From Lelliottia amnigena (GTDB taxonomy: Bacteria; Pseudomonadota; Gammaproteobacteria; Enterobacterales; Enterobacteriaceae): a stretch of 64,000 nt of DNA. Below the pieces are notes generated by a model, which was not told where the DNA came from, made no database searches, and worked only from the letters and a program-made list of their open reading frames with translations. The stretch spans positions 2,914,001-2,978,000 of the forward strand of contig LR134135.1 of assembly GCA_900635465.1 (NCBI GenBank), written 5' to 3'. The position numbers were made by a program, and so were the translations under genes. Numbering within the stretch: the stretch's first letter is position 1; each line of letters starts with the position of its first letter. Shown in pieces: positions 1 to 9,410 of this stretch.

Positions 1-1
1 A

Positions 2-772
2 ACACTGAATTGCGCGATGACGTTCAGTATATTTCTACCGCCAACCGACGGGAAGGCAAAACCGCCGGTGCTGTACTGGCTTTCTGGCCTGACCTGCAAC
101 GATGAAAACTTCACCACCAAAGCGGGTGCGCAGCGCGTTGCCGCCGAGCTGGGCATTGCTCTTGTTATGCCGGACACCAGTCCCCGTGGCGATGATGTCG
201 CCGATGATGCGGGTTACGACTTAGGTAAAGGCGCAGGATTTTATCTGAACGCCACGCAGCAGCCGTGGGCAAGCCATTACCGGATGTATGATTACATTCG
301 TAATGAACTGCCCGCGCTGATTGCAGCGGAATTTGATGTCGGTGACCGATGCGCGATCAGCGGGCATTCGATGGGCGGACACGGTGCGCTCATTATGGCG
401 CTCAAAAATCCTGGCATGTTCACCAGCGTGTCGGCGTTTGCCCCGATCGTGAATCCCACGCAGGTACCGTGGGGACAAAAAGCGTTTTCACACTATCTGG
501 GTGAAGATACGGATAAATGGCAGGAGTGGGACAGCTGTGCGCTGATGCAGGCGAGCCAGCCGGGAGACGCCATTCCTACGCTTATCGATCAGGGCGATGC
601 GGATCAGTTCCTCGCCAACCAGCTCCAGCCAGCTGTCCTTGCAGAAGTGGCGCGCCAGAAAGCCTGGCCGCTGACGTTACGCATTCAGCCGGGTCACGAT
701 CACAGCTACTATTTCATCGCATCGTATATTGAAGATCATCTCCGTTTCCATGCGGAGCATTTGTTCAAGTAA
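2..772 (+). CDS. yeiG: S-formylglutathione hydrolase YeiG (5' end cut by window)
   Basis: Serine hydrolase of the esterase D family that cleaves S-formylglutathione to formate and glutathione, the last step of glutathione-dependent formaldehyde detoxification in the cytoplasm. The frame is open from base 2, and residues TLNCAMTFS fit the family upstream of the first in-window ATG at 17, so the true start lies before the window and roughly 20 residues are missing. The nucleophile elbow GHSMGG, the oxyanion region [12 protein letters not shown] and a C-terminal GHDHSYYF that supplies the catalytic His are all visible. The identity to E. coli YeiG is recognised from memory of the sequence. FrmB is the close paralogue, but the neighbour cirA supports YeiG. 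Confidence 0.93.
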   Translation, partial: TLNCAMTFSIFLPPTDGKAKPPVLYWLSGLTCNDENFTTKAGAQRVAAELGIALVMPDTSPRGDDVADDAGYDLGKGAGFYLNATQQPWASHYRMYDYIRNELPALIAAEFDVGDRCAISGHSMGGHGALIMALKNPGMFTSVSAFAPIVNPTQVPWGQKAFSHYLGEDTDKWQEWDSCALMQASQPGDAIPTLIDQGDADQFLANQLQPAVLAEVARQKAWPLTLRIQPGHDHSYYFIASYIEDHLRFHAEHLFK

Positions 773-783
773 GCCCGAGCATT

Positions 784-813
784 ATGCCCGGTAGCCTTTC
801 GCTCACCGGGCAT
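784..813. terminator. Hairpin between convergent yeiG and cirA
   Basis: Nine-base arms ATGCCCGGT and ACCGGGCAT enclose a 12-base loop just after both stop codons. The T tract is weak on both strands, so this is a probable rather than certain bidirectional terminator. Confidence 0.6.
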
Positions 814-821
814 TTCATACA

Positions 822-2792
822 TCAGAACTGATAATCTACGGCCATAAAGTAACGACGGCCATCTTCCGTATAGCTGTAATCGTCACGGCTGAGATCTTTA
901 TCCAGCAGGTTTTGCACGCCGGCACGCAGCTTAACGTTTTTCGTTGCCTGCCACGCTCCGCCCGTATTCCAGACGACATAACCGCCAGGCGTTGTATCAC
1001 CATCGGCAACGGCGCGCTTCTCACCCGTGTAGTTACCCTGCACGTAGAATGACCATGCCTGGGTCGCCTGCCAGTCAACCGTACCGTTTGCCGTATGGAA
1101 CGGCAGTTCGGACAGCGGTTTATTACCGCCGTTGCTAATATCACGCCCATCGTTATAGGTGTAGTTCAGCGTCATTTTCCAGTCTTCTGCCAGCGGGAAT
1201 TTCAGTTCCGTTTCGACGCCACGAATACGCGCTTTGTTGACGTTGTAATAGCGGAAAATCGGTTCGCCGTCGCCGTTCAACCCGACATAATTCGGGTAAC
1301 TTTGCGCATCGTTAACGTTGGCGGTACGGGTGATGCTAATGCGATCATCCACGTTATTCTGGAAGGTGGTGATGCTGGCCTGAACGCCTTCTAACCAGCC
1401 CTCTTCCCCGGCGTAATAAAGGCCGAGTTCGAAGCTTTCGCTGGTTTCTGGTTTTAGATCCGGGCTCCCCACAATTTCGCATGCGCCGCGGCAAGAACCG
1501 GTGGTCCAGTCAGGGCTAAGCTGCAGGAGTGATGGCGCTTTAAAGGCCGTGGCCCAGCCACCTTTCACCGTCATCGTGTCGGTCGCGTTATACACCAGAT
1601 ACGCACGCGGGCTCCAGTGATCGCCATAGGTTTCATGGTCATCCATACGCACGCCGGTGGTCAGCGCCAGCGGCTCGAAGATACGCCATTCATCTTCGAT
1701 AAAGAGCGCGTACTGGCTGGCCGAGGTGTTATTGCTGGTACCACCCGTCAGGTTGACCGGATCTTTCAGCTTATCGTGACGCCATTCGCCACCCAGAGTC
1801 AGCAGCTGACTGATTTCACCCAGCGGCAGCACGTATTTCCCGTCCACGGCAGTGCTTTCCGAGGTGATCGGGCTGCTGTTTCCCGGATTTTTGTTATCGA
1901 CTTTTTCACCGTAAACTTTCAGTTCGCTGTTGCCCATATCCCAGCGGCCATTGTGGCTTAGAGAATAGTTCTGGCGATCCAGACGGTTCTTGTTGAGCGA
2001 GTCGGAGTCGCGATCCTGACGGTCGTAACCGTAGCCTGCGGTAAAATCATGATTTTCGTCTGGCGTCCAGGCGAGTTCCACATTACCACTGCGGCTGGTA
2101 AAGCCTTCAATGCGCGGCGTTTCGCCGGTCGCGGTCGTGGAGGATTTTTGCTGATCGTCTTTTTCACGCTTAGAGAGGCTTCCGAAGGCTTTCAGCCCCA
2201 GAACGCCGTCCACCAGCGGACCGCTGGTGTAGAACTGGCCGTTATAGGTATCGCCACGATCGCGGTGGTGCTGGATGGTGGTGTCCGCCGTCAGCGTACC
2301 AGTCCATTTTTGACCAATTTTCTTGGTGATGATATTCACCACCCCACCCAGCGCATCGGAACCATACAGCGATGACATTGGCCCGCGCACCACTTCGATA
2401 CGCTCAATGGCGTCAACCGGGATCCAGTTGAGATCGAAGTCGTTATGACGGAATACGGCATTGCGCGAGCTGACGCGCTTACCGTCAACCAGAATCAGCG
2501 TATAGCTGCTGTCCAGTCCTCGGATGCTCACGCCTTTACGGTTATCCCCTTCGCTGGTTAATTGCACGCCTGGCACTTCCCGCAGGACATCTTTCAGGTT
2601 GTTGACCGGCTTACGTTGCAGATCCTGCTGAGTGATGACGCTGATACTGGCAGGCGCATCTTTGAGGTTTTGTTCGGTGGCCGATGCAGTGACAACCAAC
2701 GTGTCGCCAGATTCCGCAGCAATCACAGGCAGGGCAAAGGACAGTGCGGACGCACAAAGTCCTCCCCTTACGAAGGGATTCAACCTAAACAT
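822..2792 (-). CDS. cirA: TonB-dependent catecholate siderophore receptor CirA (colicin I receptor)
   Basis: Outer-membrane beta-barrel that imports catecholate iron complexes (dihydroxybenzoylserine and related) using TonB energy; in E. coli it is also the receptor for colicins Ia and Ib. The protein has a signal peptide ending near PVIAA, a TonB box (DTLVVTAS) at the mature N-terminus, a plug domain with the [20 protein letters not shown] region, and a 22-strand barrel ending in aromatic YQF. I place the start at the ATG at 2792 (656 aa), preceded by a TGGAG ribosome site, rather than the in-frame GTG at 2816 that adds eight residues absent from the family. A Fur-like box lies upstream, consistent with iron repression. 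Confidence 0.96.
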   Translation of the reverse strand: MFRLNPFVRGGLCASALSFALPVIAAESGDTLVVTASATEQNLKDAPASISVITQQDLQRKPVNNLKDVLREVPGVQLTSEGDNRKGVSIRGLDSSYTLILVDGKRVSSRNAVFRHNDFDLNWIPVDAIERIEVVRGPMSSLYGSDALGGVVNIITKKIGQKWTGTLTADTTIQHHRDRGDTYNGQFYTSGPLVDGVLGLKAFGSLSKREKDDQQKSSTTATGETPRIEGFTSRSGNVELAWTPDENHDFTAGYGYDRQDRDSDSLNKNRLDRQNYSLSHNGRWDMGNSELKVYGEKVDNKNPGNSSPITSESTAVDGKYVLPLGEISQLLTLGGEWRHDKLKDPVNLTGGTSNNTSASQYALFIEDEWRIFEPLALTTGVRMDDHETYGDHWSPRAYLVYNATDTMTVKGGWATAFKAPSLLQLSPDWTTGSCRGACEIVGSPDLKPETSESFELGLYYAGEEGWLEGVQASITTFQNNVDDRISITRTANVNDAQSYPNYVGLNGDGEPIFRYYNVNKARIRGVETELKFPLAEDWKMTLNYTYNDGRDISNGGNKPLSELPFHTANGTVDWQATQAWSFYVQGNYTGEKRAVADGDTTPGGYVVWNTGGAWQATKNVKLRAGVQNLLDKDLSRDDYSYTEDGRRYFMAVDYQF

Positions 2793-2976
2793 TCCATTTC
2801 TCCATGAGGTAAACACAACAATATCAAATCTTTATTGCTCACAATGCCTTGCGCTCCGCCTGCTTCTTTGGCCGGTCGGATGGGTGTTTATGTGCAGGTG
2901 TGGCCGTCACGTCATCGTCAAAAACAGACCGCAATGCTGACGCTTTCATCCTGTTGAAAATCGTCGTAACGATAAA

Positions 2977-2995
2977 GCAAACGATAACTATTATC
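2977..2995 (-). promoter_or_regulatory. Putative Fur box upstream of cirA
   Basis: The 19-mer GCAAACGATAACTATTATC matches the Fur consensus GATAATGATAATCATTATC at 14 of 19 positions and sits about 185 bases upstream of cirA in an AT-rich stretch. Iron-dependent repression is the known control of cirA. The rest of 2793-3040 shows no gene. Confidence 0.6.
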
Positions 2996-3040
2996 AATTA
3001 AATTGTTAACAATTATGTCTTTTCTCCATACTGTGGACAT

Positions 3041-3068
3041 AAAAAAACCCGCTCATGTGAGCGGGTTT
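3041..3068 (-). terminator. lysP intrinsic terminator
   Basis: Arms AAACCCGCTC and GAGCGGGTTT close a 4-base loop, followed on the minus strand by a run of seven T. It ends lysP and separates it from the cirA control region. Confidence 0.9.
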
Positions 3069-3086
3069 AAAAGAGAGGAAAAGCGA

Positions 3087-4556
3087 TTATTTTTTGAATC
3101 GTCCAGGGAAGTCCATTTCACTGTAGCTGACGAAGCGCGTGCCTTTTGTCAGTTTGTAGCCAAACCAGATAATCAGGAACAGCGGAATCCCGATATACGT
3201 CGCCATCACGCCGCCCCAGTCAATGGTGTCTGACAGGAAGGCTTCGTAATTCTGACCGAGCGTGATGATCAGGCACAGAACGAAGGCGAAGATCGGCCCA
3301 ATCGGGAAGAATCCTGAGCGGTATGGCAGGTCATTAATATCATGCCCTTGCATAACGTAACCGCGACGGAAACGATAGTGACTGATGGCGATCCCCAGCC
3401 AGGCGATAAAGCCCGTCATACCGGAGGTATTAAGTAACCACAAATAGACCGTCTGATTACCAAACATAGAGGTCAGGAAGCACAGCCCCGCGACCACCGT
3501 GGTGGCGTACAGCGCATTGCGCGGCACACCGCCGCGTGACAGTTTGGCAAAAATGCGGGGCGCTTTACCGTCGCACGCCAGGGTGTACAGCATACGCGTT
3601 GAGGCGTACATGCCGGAGTTACCCGCAGAAAGCACCGCCGTCAGAATAACCGCGTTCATCACCGCCGCCGCAGAAAGCAGACCAGCATGCTGGAAGACCA
3701 GCGTGAACGGGCTGACGCTGATATCTTTCACATCGTTACGCAGCAGGCTCGGGTCGGTGTAAGGAATGATCAGGCTGATAATCAGAATGGCGAACACGTA
3801 GAACAGCAGAATACGCCAGAACACCTGACGCACTGCGCGCGGAATGTTCTTCTCCGGATCTTCCGATTCACCGGCAGCAATACCAATCAGTTCCGTTCCC
3901 TGAAAGGAGAAACCAACAATCATCGCCACGCCAATCATGGCCGCAAATCCCCCGGCAAACGGCGCCTCGCCAATTTCCCAGTTGCTCCAGCCCGCCGGTT
4001 CCGCCCCTTTAAAGATGCCCACAATCATCGCCACGCCGACAATGATGAAGATAATCACGGTCGTCACTTTGATCAGGGAGAACCAGTATTCTGCCTCACC
4101 AAAACCACGTACCGAGATGTAGTTCAGCAGGAAAATCACCGCCAGGAAAATAGCGCTCCAGATCCAGCCCGGCGTGTCCGGGAACCACCAGTTCATCACC
4201 AGCTGCGCGGCCACGAGGTCAACAGCGATAGTTACCGCCCAGTTGTACCAGTAGTTCCAGCCCAGCGCGAAGCCAAAGCCTTCTTCTACGTATTTTTGAC
4301 CGTAAGTCGAAAAGGAGCCGGAAACCGGCATGTATGCCGCCAGTTCGCCCAGGCTGGTCATCAGGAAATACACCATCAGGCCAATCAACATATACGAAAA
4401 CAGCGCGCCGCCAGGACCTGCCGCTGAAATGGTTGCACCGGATGCAACAAAAAGACCTGTCCCAATGGATCCGCCAATGGCGATCATTGTCAGGTGACGC
4501 GCCTTGAGTTCGCGACGTAGCGCGGGCGCTTCTGTGGTTTTATTTTCTGAAACCAT
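3087..4556 (-). CDS. lysP: Lysine-specific permease LysP
   Basis: Inner-membrane lysine:proton symporter of the amino acid-polyamine-organocation superfamily. In E. coli it also senses lysine by holding the acid-stress activator CadC inactive. The 489 aa length equals the E. coli protein. Twelve hydrophobic segments and the family signature IGGSIGTGLFVASG near residue 28 are visible, as are FSFQGTELIGIAAGESEDP and a basic C-terminus. It is a single-gene unit with its own terminator and the next gene upstream, yeiE, lies 160 bases away on the same strand. Nothing is unusual in the reading frame. Confidence 0.97.
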   Translation of the reverse strand: MVSENKTTEAPALRRELKARHLTMIAIGGSIGTGLFVASGATISAAGPGGALFSYMLIGLMVYFLMTSLGELAAYMPVSGSFSTYGQKYVEEGFGFALGWNYWYNWAVTIAVDLVAAQLVMNWWFPDTPGWIWSAIFLAVIFLLNYISVRGFGEAEYWFSLIKVTTVIIFIIVGVAMIVGIFKGAEPAGWSNWEIGEAPFAGGFAAMIGVAMIVGFSFQGTELIGIAAGESEDPEKNIPRAVRQVFWRILLFYVFAILIISLIIPYTDPSLLRNDVKDISVSPFTLVFQHAGLLSAAAVMNAVILTAVLSAGNSGMYASTRMLYTLACDGKAPRIFAKLSRGGVPRNALYATTVVAGLCFLTSMFGNQTVYLWLLNTSGMTGFIAWLGIAISHYRFRRGYVMQGHDINDLPYRSGFFPIGPIFAFVLCLIITLGQNYEAFLSDTIDWGGVMATYIGIPLFLIIWFGYKLTKGTRFVSYSEMDFPGRFKK

Positions 4557-4675
4557 GTGAAAATGCTGTCCATTTTAAAAATGAGGCGCGATTGTAGCAG
4601 ACGATCCGCGTTCCTTCTGGCAGAAATGCGCAGTTATAAGAGAGCTTCATGACTGGCCGAGGATTATAAGTAAAG

Positions 4676-4716
4676 CTGAGCGACCCTCCCCTCCCCCCGC
4701 GCGGGGAAAGAGAAGG
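4676..4716. repeat. GC-rich imperfect inverted repeat between lysP and yeiE
   Basis: The segment is made of C-rich blocks (CCCTCCCCTCCCCCC) followed by GCGCGGGG and an AG-rich arm. CCCCGC and GCGGGG can pair, with ragged extension outward. It resembles the short GC-rich palindromic units dispersed in enterobacterial intergenic regions, and may also terminate yeiE. Copy number elsewhere in the genome cannot be seen from here. Confidence 0.35.
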
Positions 4717-5584
4717 CTAGTTGTTGCAGTAACGCAGAAAACGCTGAAGAGAACTGGAGAGGTGTTTCTGCCGATGATGAATACACCACAGCGTGCGCAC
4801 CAGCTTGGGCAACGGGACGGGGATTTCCACCAGCGAACCGCTCTCAAGCTGTTCGGCAATCACCCGACGCGACAAACAGCTGATTCCCAGGCCGTGACGC
4901 ACGGCATGTTTAATGGCTTCGGAGTTCCCTAATTCCATTCCCAGATGGAACTGCGGCAAATGGGAAAGCAGCAGATAATCGACGATTTCGCGCGTGCCGG
5001 AACCGTGTTCACGTAAAATCCACGGGGCCCTGCGCCAGGCGTTCCAGCGTGACGTCGCCGTGCAACAATGCTGAAGCTGGAGAAGCAAAGACCACCAGTT
5101 CATCTTCCAGCCACGGCTCGGCAATAATATCGACGTTATGACACGGCCTTCGATAAGCCCGATATCCACGCGAAAATCGATAATGGCGTTAATCACATCC
5201 TGGCTATTGCCGACGCTCATCCTCCAGCGGCAGCGTCGGGAAATCGCGACGGTAGCGGGCGATTACCTCCGGGAGAATATAGTTCCCGATGGTGCTGCTG
5301 GCGAACACACGGATGGCGCCATTCTCCTCGCGAAATAACTGCTCGATTTCAACCGCCTGCTCCAGCAACGCCAGCGCACGCGGGTACAGCAGGCGCCCAT
5401 GTTCATTCACCACCAGGCGTTTGCCTACCCGGTCAAAAAGCTGAACGCGCAGCTGGCCTTCAAGATCGGTGAGCGCCGCGCTGACTGCAGACTGTGACAA
5501 TGCCAGGCGCACAGAGGCCTGAGTCGTTGATCCGCTTTTCAGGACCTCGGCAAAAACTTCAAGCTGACGCAATGTTATGTGCAT
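4717..5584 (-). pseudogene. yeiE: LysR-type regulator YeiE, three frameshifts
   Basis: LysR-family transcription factor, in E. coli and Salmonella linked to iron homeostasis, sulfite response and virulence gene control. The helix-turn-helix half is intact ([22 protein letters not shown] at residues 4-25, written here in two parts), and the C-terminal half ends [15 protein letters not shown]. Between them the frame breaks three times: near 5219-5223 (one extra base after LPLE), at 5145-5146 (one C missing after IEG), and at 5028-5030 (one extra base before [10 protein letters not shown]). Correcting these three single bases restores a continuous protein of about 289 aa. All three lie in short runs, so consensus error is more likely than decay. 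It is divergent from yeiH, the usual LysR arrangement. Confidence 0.85.
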
Positions 5585-5604
5585 GGTTGCTTACCACTTA
5601 TAAA

Positions 5605-5626
5605 GATTAATTATAAATATATAATC
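5605..5626. promoter_or_regulatory. Possible YeiE/LysR-type operator between yeiE and yeiH
   Basis: GATTA-N12-TAATC forms a dyad in the very AT-rich 98-base divergent spacer. LysR regulators bind such T-N11-A-type dyads next to their own divergent promoter. Assignment to YeiE is inference from position only. Confidence 0.35.
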
Positions 5627-5682
5627 AATTTTATTTTTAAGCCAGAGCGCCGTAATCTTTTAACCAGAGAGAGGAGAAGGTT

Positions 5683-6732
5683 ATGACAGCAATTACCCTA
5701 CACAATCATCGTTCAGTGTGGCATTACGCGCCGGGGCTTGCGCTCAGTGCCGCCATCACTGGTGCAGCATTATGGGGCGGGAGTATTCCGGCCGTCGCAG
5801 GTGCCGGGTTTAGCGCACTCACGTTGGCTATTCTGCTCGGCATGGTGGTCGGCAATACGGTATAATCCACAGATTTCACAATCCTGCGACGGCGGTGTGA
5901 TTTTCGCCAAACAGCACCTGCTGCGTCTGGGCATTATTCTGTATGGTTTCCGCCTCACCTTTTCGCAGATTGCGGACGTGGGCGTCAGCGGAATTGCCAT
6001 TGACGCTCTGACGCTGACCAGCACCTTTTTGCTGGCCTGCTTTATCGGCCAAAAAGTCTTCGGGCTGGATAAAAAAAACCAGCTGGCTGATTGGTGCGGG
6101 CAGCAGTATTTGTGGGGGCCGCGGCAGTACTCGCGACGGAACCGGTGGTTAAGGCGGAATCCAGTAAAGTCACGGTTGCAGTGGCGACCGTGGTTATCTT
6201 CGGTACGCTGGCGATTTTCCTTTATCCGGCGATGTATCCGCTGGTCGCACACTGGTTCACACCTGAAACGTACGGCATTTATATTGGCTCAACGATGCAC
6301 GAAGTGGCACAAGTTGTCGCTGCGGGTCACGCCATCAGCCCTGAGGCGGAAAATTCAGCGGTCATTGCCAAAATGCTGCGCGTGATGATGCTGGCACCGT
6401 TCCTGATTATTCTGGCCGCACGTGTTAAACAGCTGACACCCGCCGGGAAAGGTGAAAAAAGTAAAATTACCATTCCGTGGTTTGCGATTCTGTTTATCGC
6501 AGTGGCGGTGTTTAACTCATTCCATCTGCTGCCAAAAGCAATGGTTGATATGCTCGTCACGCTGGATACCGTGTTGCTGGCAATGGCGATGGCGGCGCTC
6601 GGCGTCACTACACACGTCAGCGCACTGAAAAAAGCAGGTGCAAAACCTCTGCTGATGGCATTAATGCTCTTTGTCTGGTTGATTGTCGGCGGGGGCGCTA
6701 TCAACCTGGCCGTACACAGTCTGATGGCATAA
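5683..6732 (+). pseudogene. yeiH: YeiH/YeiH-type UPF0324 membrane protein, three frameshifts
   Basis: Polytopic inner-membrane protein of the conserved UPF0324 family (about 349 aa in E. coli); its transport substrate is not established. The N-terminal part ([16 protein letters not shown]) and the C-terminal part (from [15 protein letters not shown] to the stop at 6732) match the family, but the frame shifts at about 5864-5865 (an extra A in TATAATCC), at 6071-6078 (eight A where seven restore the frame) and at 6114-6118 (five G where four restore it). Residues between the breaks, such as LLRLGIILYGFRLTFSQIAD, are perfectly conserved in the shifted frame. This indicates base-calling errors. 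It starts with a good AGGAG site and lies upstream of nfo. Confidence 0.85.
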
Positions 6733-6746
6733 AGCACTACATCCTT

Positions 6747-6789
6747 CTCCTGTTAACCCGCTATCATAAGCGTTTCGGGTTAACAGGAG
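6747..6789 (+). repeat. Perfect 14-bp inverted repeat enclosing the nfo ribosome site
   Basis: Arms CTCCTGTTAACCCG (6747-6760) and CGGGTTAACAGGAG (6776-6789) are perfectly complementary around a 15-base loop. The second arm contains the AGGAG that serves nfo, whose ATG is seven bases further on. The structure lies 14 bases after the yeiH stop. There is no T tract, so it is not a standard terminator. Confidence 0.85.
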
Positions 6790-6796
6790 TCCCTTT

Positions 6797-7654
6797 ATGA
6801 AATATGTTGGAGCGCACGTTAGCGCAGCAGGCGGCCTTGCAAATGCCGCCATCCGCGCCGCCGAAATTGAGGCGACCGCGTTCGCCCTGTTCACCAAAAA
6901 TCAGCGCCAGTGGCGCGCTGCGCCGCTCACCCCTGAAATTATTAATGATTTCAAAGCCGCCTGCGAAAAGTATAACTTCGGGCCGGGGCAGATCCTGCCG
7001 CACGACAGTTACCTCATCAATTTGGGCCATCCGGTTCAGGAAGCGCTGGATAAATCACGTGAGGCCTTTCTTGATGAATTGCAGCGTTGCGAACAGCTTG
7101 GCCTGACGCTGCTGAATTTCCATCCGGGCAGCCATCTGATGCAAATCGACGAAGACGCCTGTCTGGCGCGCATTGCGGAATCCATCAACATCGCGCTGGC
7201 GCAAACAGAAGGCGTCACGGCGGTTATCGAAAATACGGCTGGCCAGGGCAGTAATCTGGGTTTCAAATTTGAACATCTGGCAGCAATTATCGATGGGGTG
7301 GAAGATAAAACGCGCGTGGGCGTGTGCATCGATACCTGCCATGCCTTTGCCGCAGGATACGATCTGCGCAGTCAGGAAGAGTGCGAGAAAACCTTTGCAG
7401 AATTTGAGCGCATTGTCGGCTTCAAGTATCTGCGCGGTATGCATTTAAACGATGCGAAAAGCGCGTTTGGCAGCCGTGTTGACCGCCACCATAGCCTCGG
7501 CGAAGGCAACATTGGTCACGATGCGTTCCGCTTTATTATGCAAGACGCGCGCTTTGACGGTATTCCAATGGTGCTGGAGACGGTTAATCCGGATATCTGG
7601 GCTGAAGAAATCGCGTGGCTGAAAGCACAGCAGACCGCTGAACAAGCGGCATAA
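6797..7654 (+). CDS. nfo: Endonuclease IV (AP endonuclease Nfo)
   Basis: Zinc-dependent apurinic/apyrimidinic endonuclease of base-excision repair. It cuts 5' to abasic sites and removes 3'-blocking groups, and in E. coli is induced by SoxRS under superoxide stress. The 285 aa length equals the E. coli enzyme. The metal ligands are in place: His69 (LPHDSYL), His109 (NFHPGSHL), Glu145 (ENTAGQG), Asp179 and His182 ([12 protein letters not shown]), His216 (MHLNDAK), Asp229 and His231 ([14 protein letters not shown]) and Glu261 (LETVNP). The AGGAG ribosome site seven bases before the ATG lies inside a strong hairpin, which could lower translation. Confidence 0.97.
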   Translation: MKYVGAHVSAAGGLANAAIRAAEIEATAFALFTKNQRQWRAAPLTPEIINDFKAACEKYNFGPGQILPHDSYLINLGHPVQEALDKSREAFLDELQRCEQLGLTLLNFHPGSHLMQIDEDACLARIAESINIALAQTEGVTAVIENTAGQGSNLGFKFEHLAAIIDGVEDKTRVGVCIDTCHAFAAGYDLRSQEECEKTFAEFERIVGFKYLRGMHLNDAKSAFGSRVDRHHSLGEGNIGHDAFRFIMQDARFDGIPMVLETVNPDIWAEEIAWLKAQQTAEQAA

Positions 7655-7688
7655 AAAAAGCCGGGTCGCATTAGCACCCGGCTTTTTA
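7653..7688. terminator. Bidirectional terminator between nfo and fruA
   Basis: AAAGCCGGGT and ACCCGGCTTT (with one-base offsets) form a GC-rich hairpin with A runs on one side and T runs on the other, between the convergent genes. Confidence 0.9.
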
Positions 7689-7702
7689 TTGATTCAACGA
7701 AC

Positions 7703-9394
7703 TTATGCTGCTTTAGTTACCGCTGCGGACTCCACTTCCGGGCGCTTGAGCACCGCGTAAGACAGACCAGCAATCAGCGTACCCGCAATAATCGCGAACA
7801 GATAACCCAGCACCGGCGTAATCGCACCAGGAATCAGCAGAACGAACAGACCACCGTGCGGTGCCATCAGTTTTGCGCCGATTGCCATGGAGATAGCCCC
7901 CGTCACTGCGCCGCCAACGATACAGCAAGGCAGAACACGCATTGGGTCACGTGCGGCAAACGGAATGGCACCTTCAGTGATGAAGCACAAACCGAGAACC
8001 AGAGCCGCTTTGCCCCCTTCCTGCTGCGCTTTATCAAACTTACGACGTGCAATAATCGTTGCCAGGCCCAGGGCCAGTGGTGGCACCATACCCGCCGCCA
8101 TGATTGCCGCCATCGGCGCATAGGTCTGGGTACTCAGCAGGCCAACACCAAAGGCATATGCCGCTTTGTTTACCGGACCGCCCATGTCGGTACACATCAT
8201 GCCGCCGAGGATTGCGCCCAGCAGTACCGCGTTCGCCGTACCCATGGTTTGCAGCCAGTGGGTAAGACCTTCAAGGATGCCAGCAACCGGTTTACCAATC
8301 AGGTAGATCATGCCCAGACCAACCACGAGGCTGGAAATCAGTGGAATGATCAGGATCGGTTTCAGCGCTTCCATACTTTGCGGCAGCTTCAGCTTCGAGC
8401 TGATCGCTTTCGCAACGTAACCCGCCAGGAAACCTGCGATAATACCGCCGATGAATCCGGAGCCGGTGCTCACTGCCAGCATGCCGCCGATAAGACCTGG
8501 CGTCAGACCTGGACGGTCAGCGATGGAAAATGCAATGTAACCCGCCAGCACTGGTACCATCAGCGCAAACGCTGAACCGCCACCAATCTGCATCAGCGCA
8601 GCAGCCAGTGTGCCCGGCTCTTTAAACGCTTCGATACCGAAGGCAAATGAGAGCGCGATACACAAACCGCCCGCCACCACCATCGGCAGCATGTAAGAAA
8701 CACCGGTCAGCAGGTGACGATAGGCGCCCGCGGACTCTTTCTTACCTTCAGTTGCAGATTGTGATTTTGCAGAGGCCTGATACGGCTTGGCTTCGGCCAG
8801 CGCCTTGTCAAACTCCTGTGCTGTTTTCTTCAGCGCCAGGCCGGTTGAAGTGCGATACATCGGCTTACCGGCAAATTTTGCCAGGTCAACTTCGATATCA
8901 GCCGCCACAATCACCAGATCGGCTTCAGCCACTTCTTCAGCCGTAATCGCATTGCCTGCGCCGACAGAACCACGGGTTTCAACCTTCACCCACCAGCCGC
9001 GTTTTTTCGCTTCGGTTTCGATGGCTTCAGCCGCCATAAAGGTATGCGCCACGCCGGTTGGGCATGCGGTAATAGCCACAACACGTTTTGGACCCGTTGC
9101 GGATACAGCAGCATCGGCGACCGGCGCGCTGTAAATCGCCGCATGGCCTTTCGCTTCGCTCAGGAATAATTCTGGGTGTGCCACGGCGCGGTTAATATCG
9201 CCCAGCCACACTTTTTTACCGTTCAGCGCGCTGTCAGCGGGCATTTTGTCGCCCAGAACAATCGCCAGTTCAGCGTCATTCGGGTTATCGACAATTTCAA
9301 CATGCGCTTTGTCTGCCGCTGCGCCCAGCAGCGTTTTCGCCATATAGGCGCGAGCCTGTCCAAGACTGGAATCAATGATCAGCAGCGTTTTCAT
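7703..9394 (-). CDS. fruA: PTS fructose transporter subunit EIIB'BC
   Basis: Membrane component of the fructose phosphotransferase system. It imports fructose and phosphorylates it to fructose 1-phosphate, using phosphate passed from FruB. Order of domains: a degenerate B' domain (about 1-98), the active B domain with phospho-cysteine Cys111 (ITACPTGVAHTFMAAEA), a linker rich in A, K and S, and the EIIC membrane domain from about residue 225 with GGAVTGAISMAIGAK and related loops. The length of 563 aa equals the E. coli protein. It is the last gene of fruBKA, 16 bases after fruK, and is followed by a terminator. Confidence 0.97.
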   Translation of the reverse strand: MKTLLIIDSSLGQARAYMAKTLLGAAADKAHVEIVDNPNDAELAIVLGDKMPADSALNGKKVWLGDINRAVAHPELFLSEAKGHAAIYSAPVADAAVSATGPKRVVAITACPTGVAHTFMAAEAIETEAKKRGWWVKVETRGSVGAGNAITAEEVAEADLVIVAADIEVDLAKFAGKPMYRTSTGLALKKTAQEFDKALAEAKPYQASAKSQSATEGKKESAGAYRHLLTGVSYMLPMVVAGGLCIALSFAFGIEAFKEPGTLAAALMQIGGGSAFALMVPVLAGYIAFSIADRPGLTPGLIGGMLAVSTGSGFIGGIIAGFLAGYVAKAISSKLKLPQSMEALKPILIIPLISSLVVGLGMIYLIGKPVAGILEGLTHWLQTMGTANAVLLGAILGGMMCTDMGGPVNKAAYAFGVGLLSTQTYAPMAAIMAAGMVPPLALGLATIIARRKFDKAQQEGGKAALVLGLCFITEGAIPFAARDPMRVLPCCIVGGAVTGAISMAIGAKLMAPHGGLFVLLIPGAITPVLGYLFAIIAGTLIAGLSYAVLKRPEVESAAVTKAA

Positions 9395-9410
9395 TATGCC
9401 TCTCCTGCTG

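Noticed and set aside
3687..4427. A 246-codon frame opposite lysP
   Set aside because: Its product is rich in N, H and R with no family features, a shadow of lysP.
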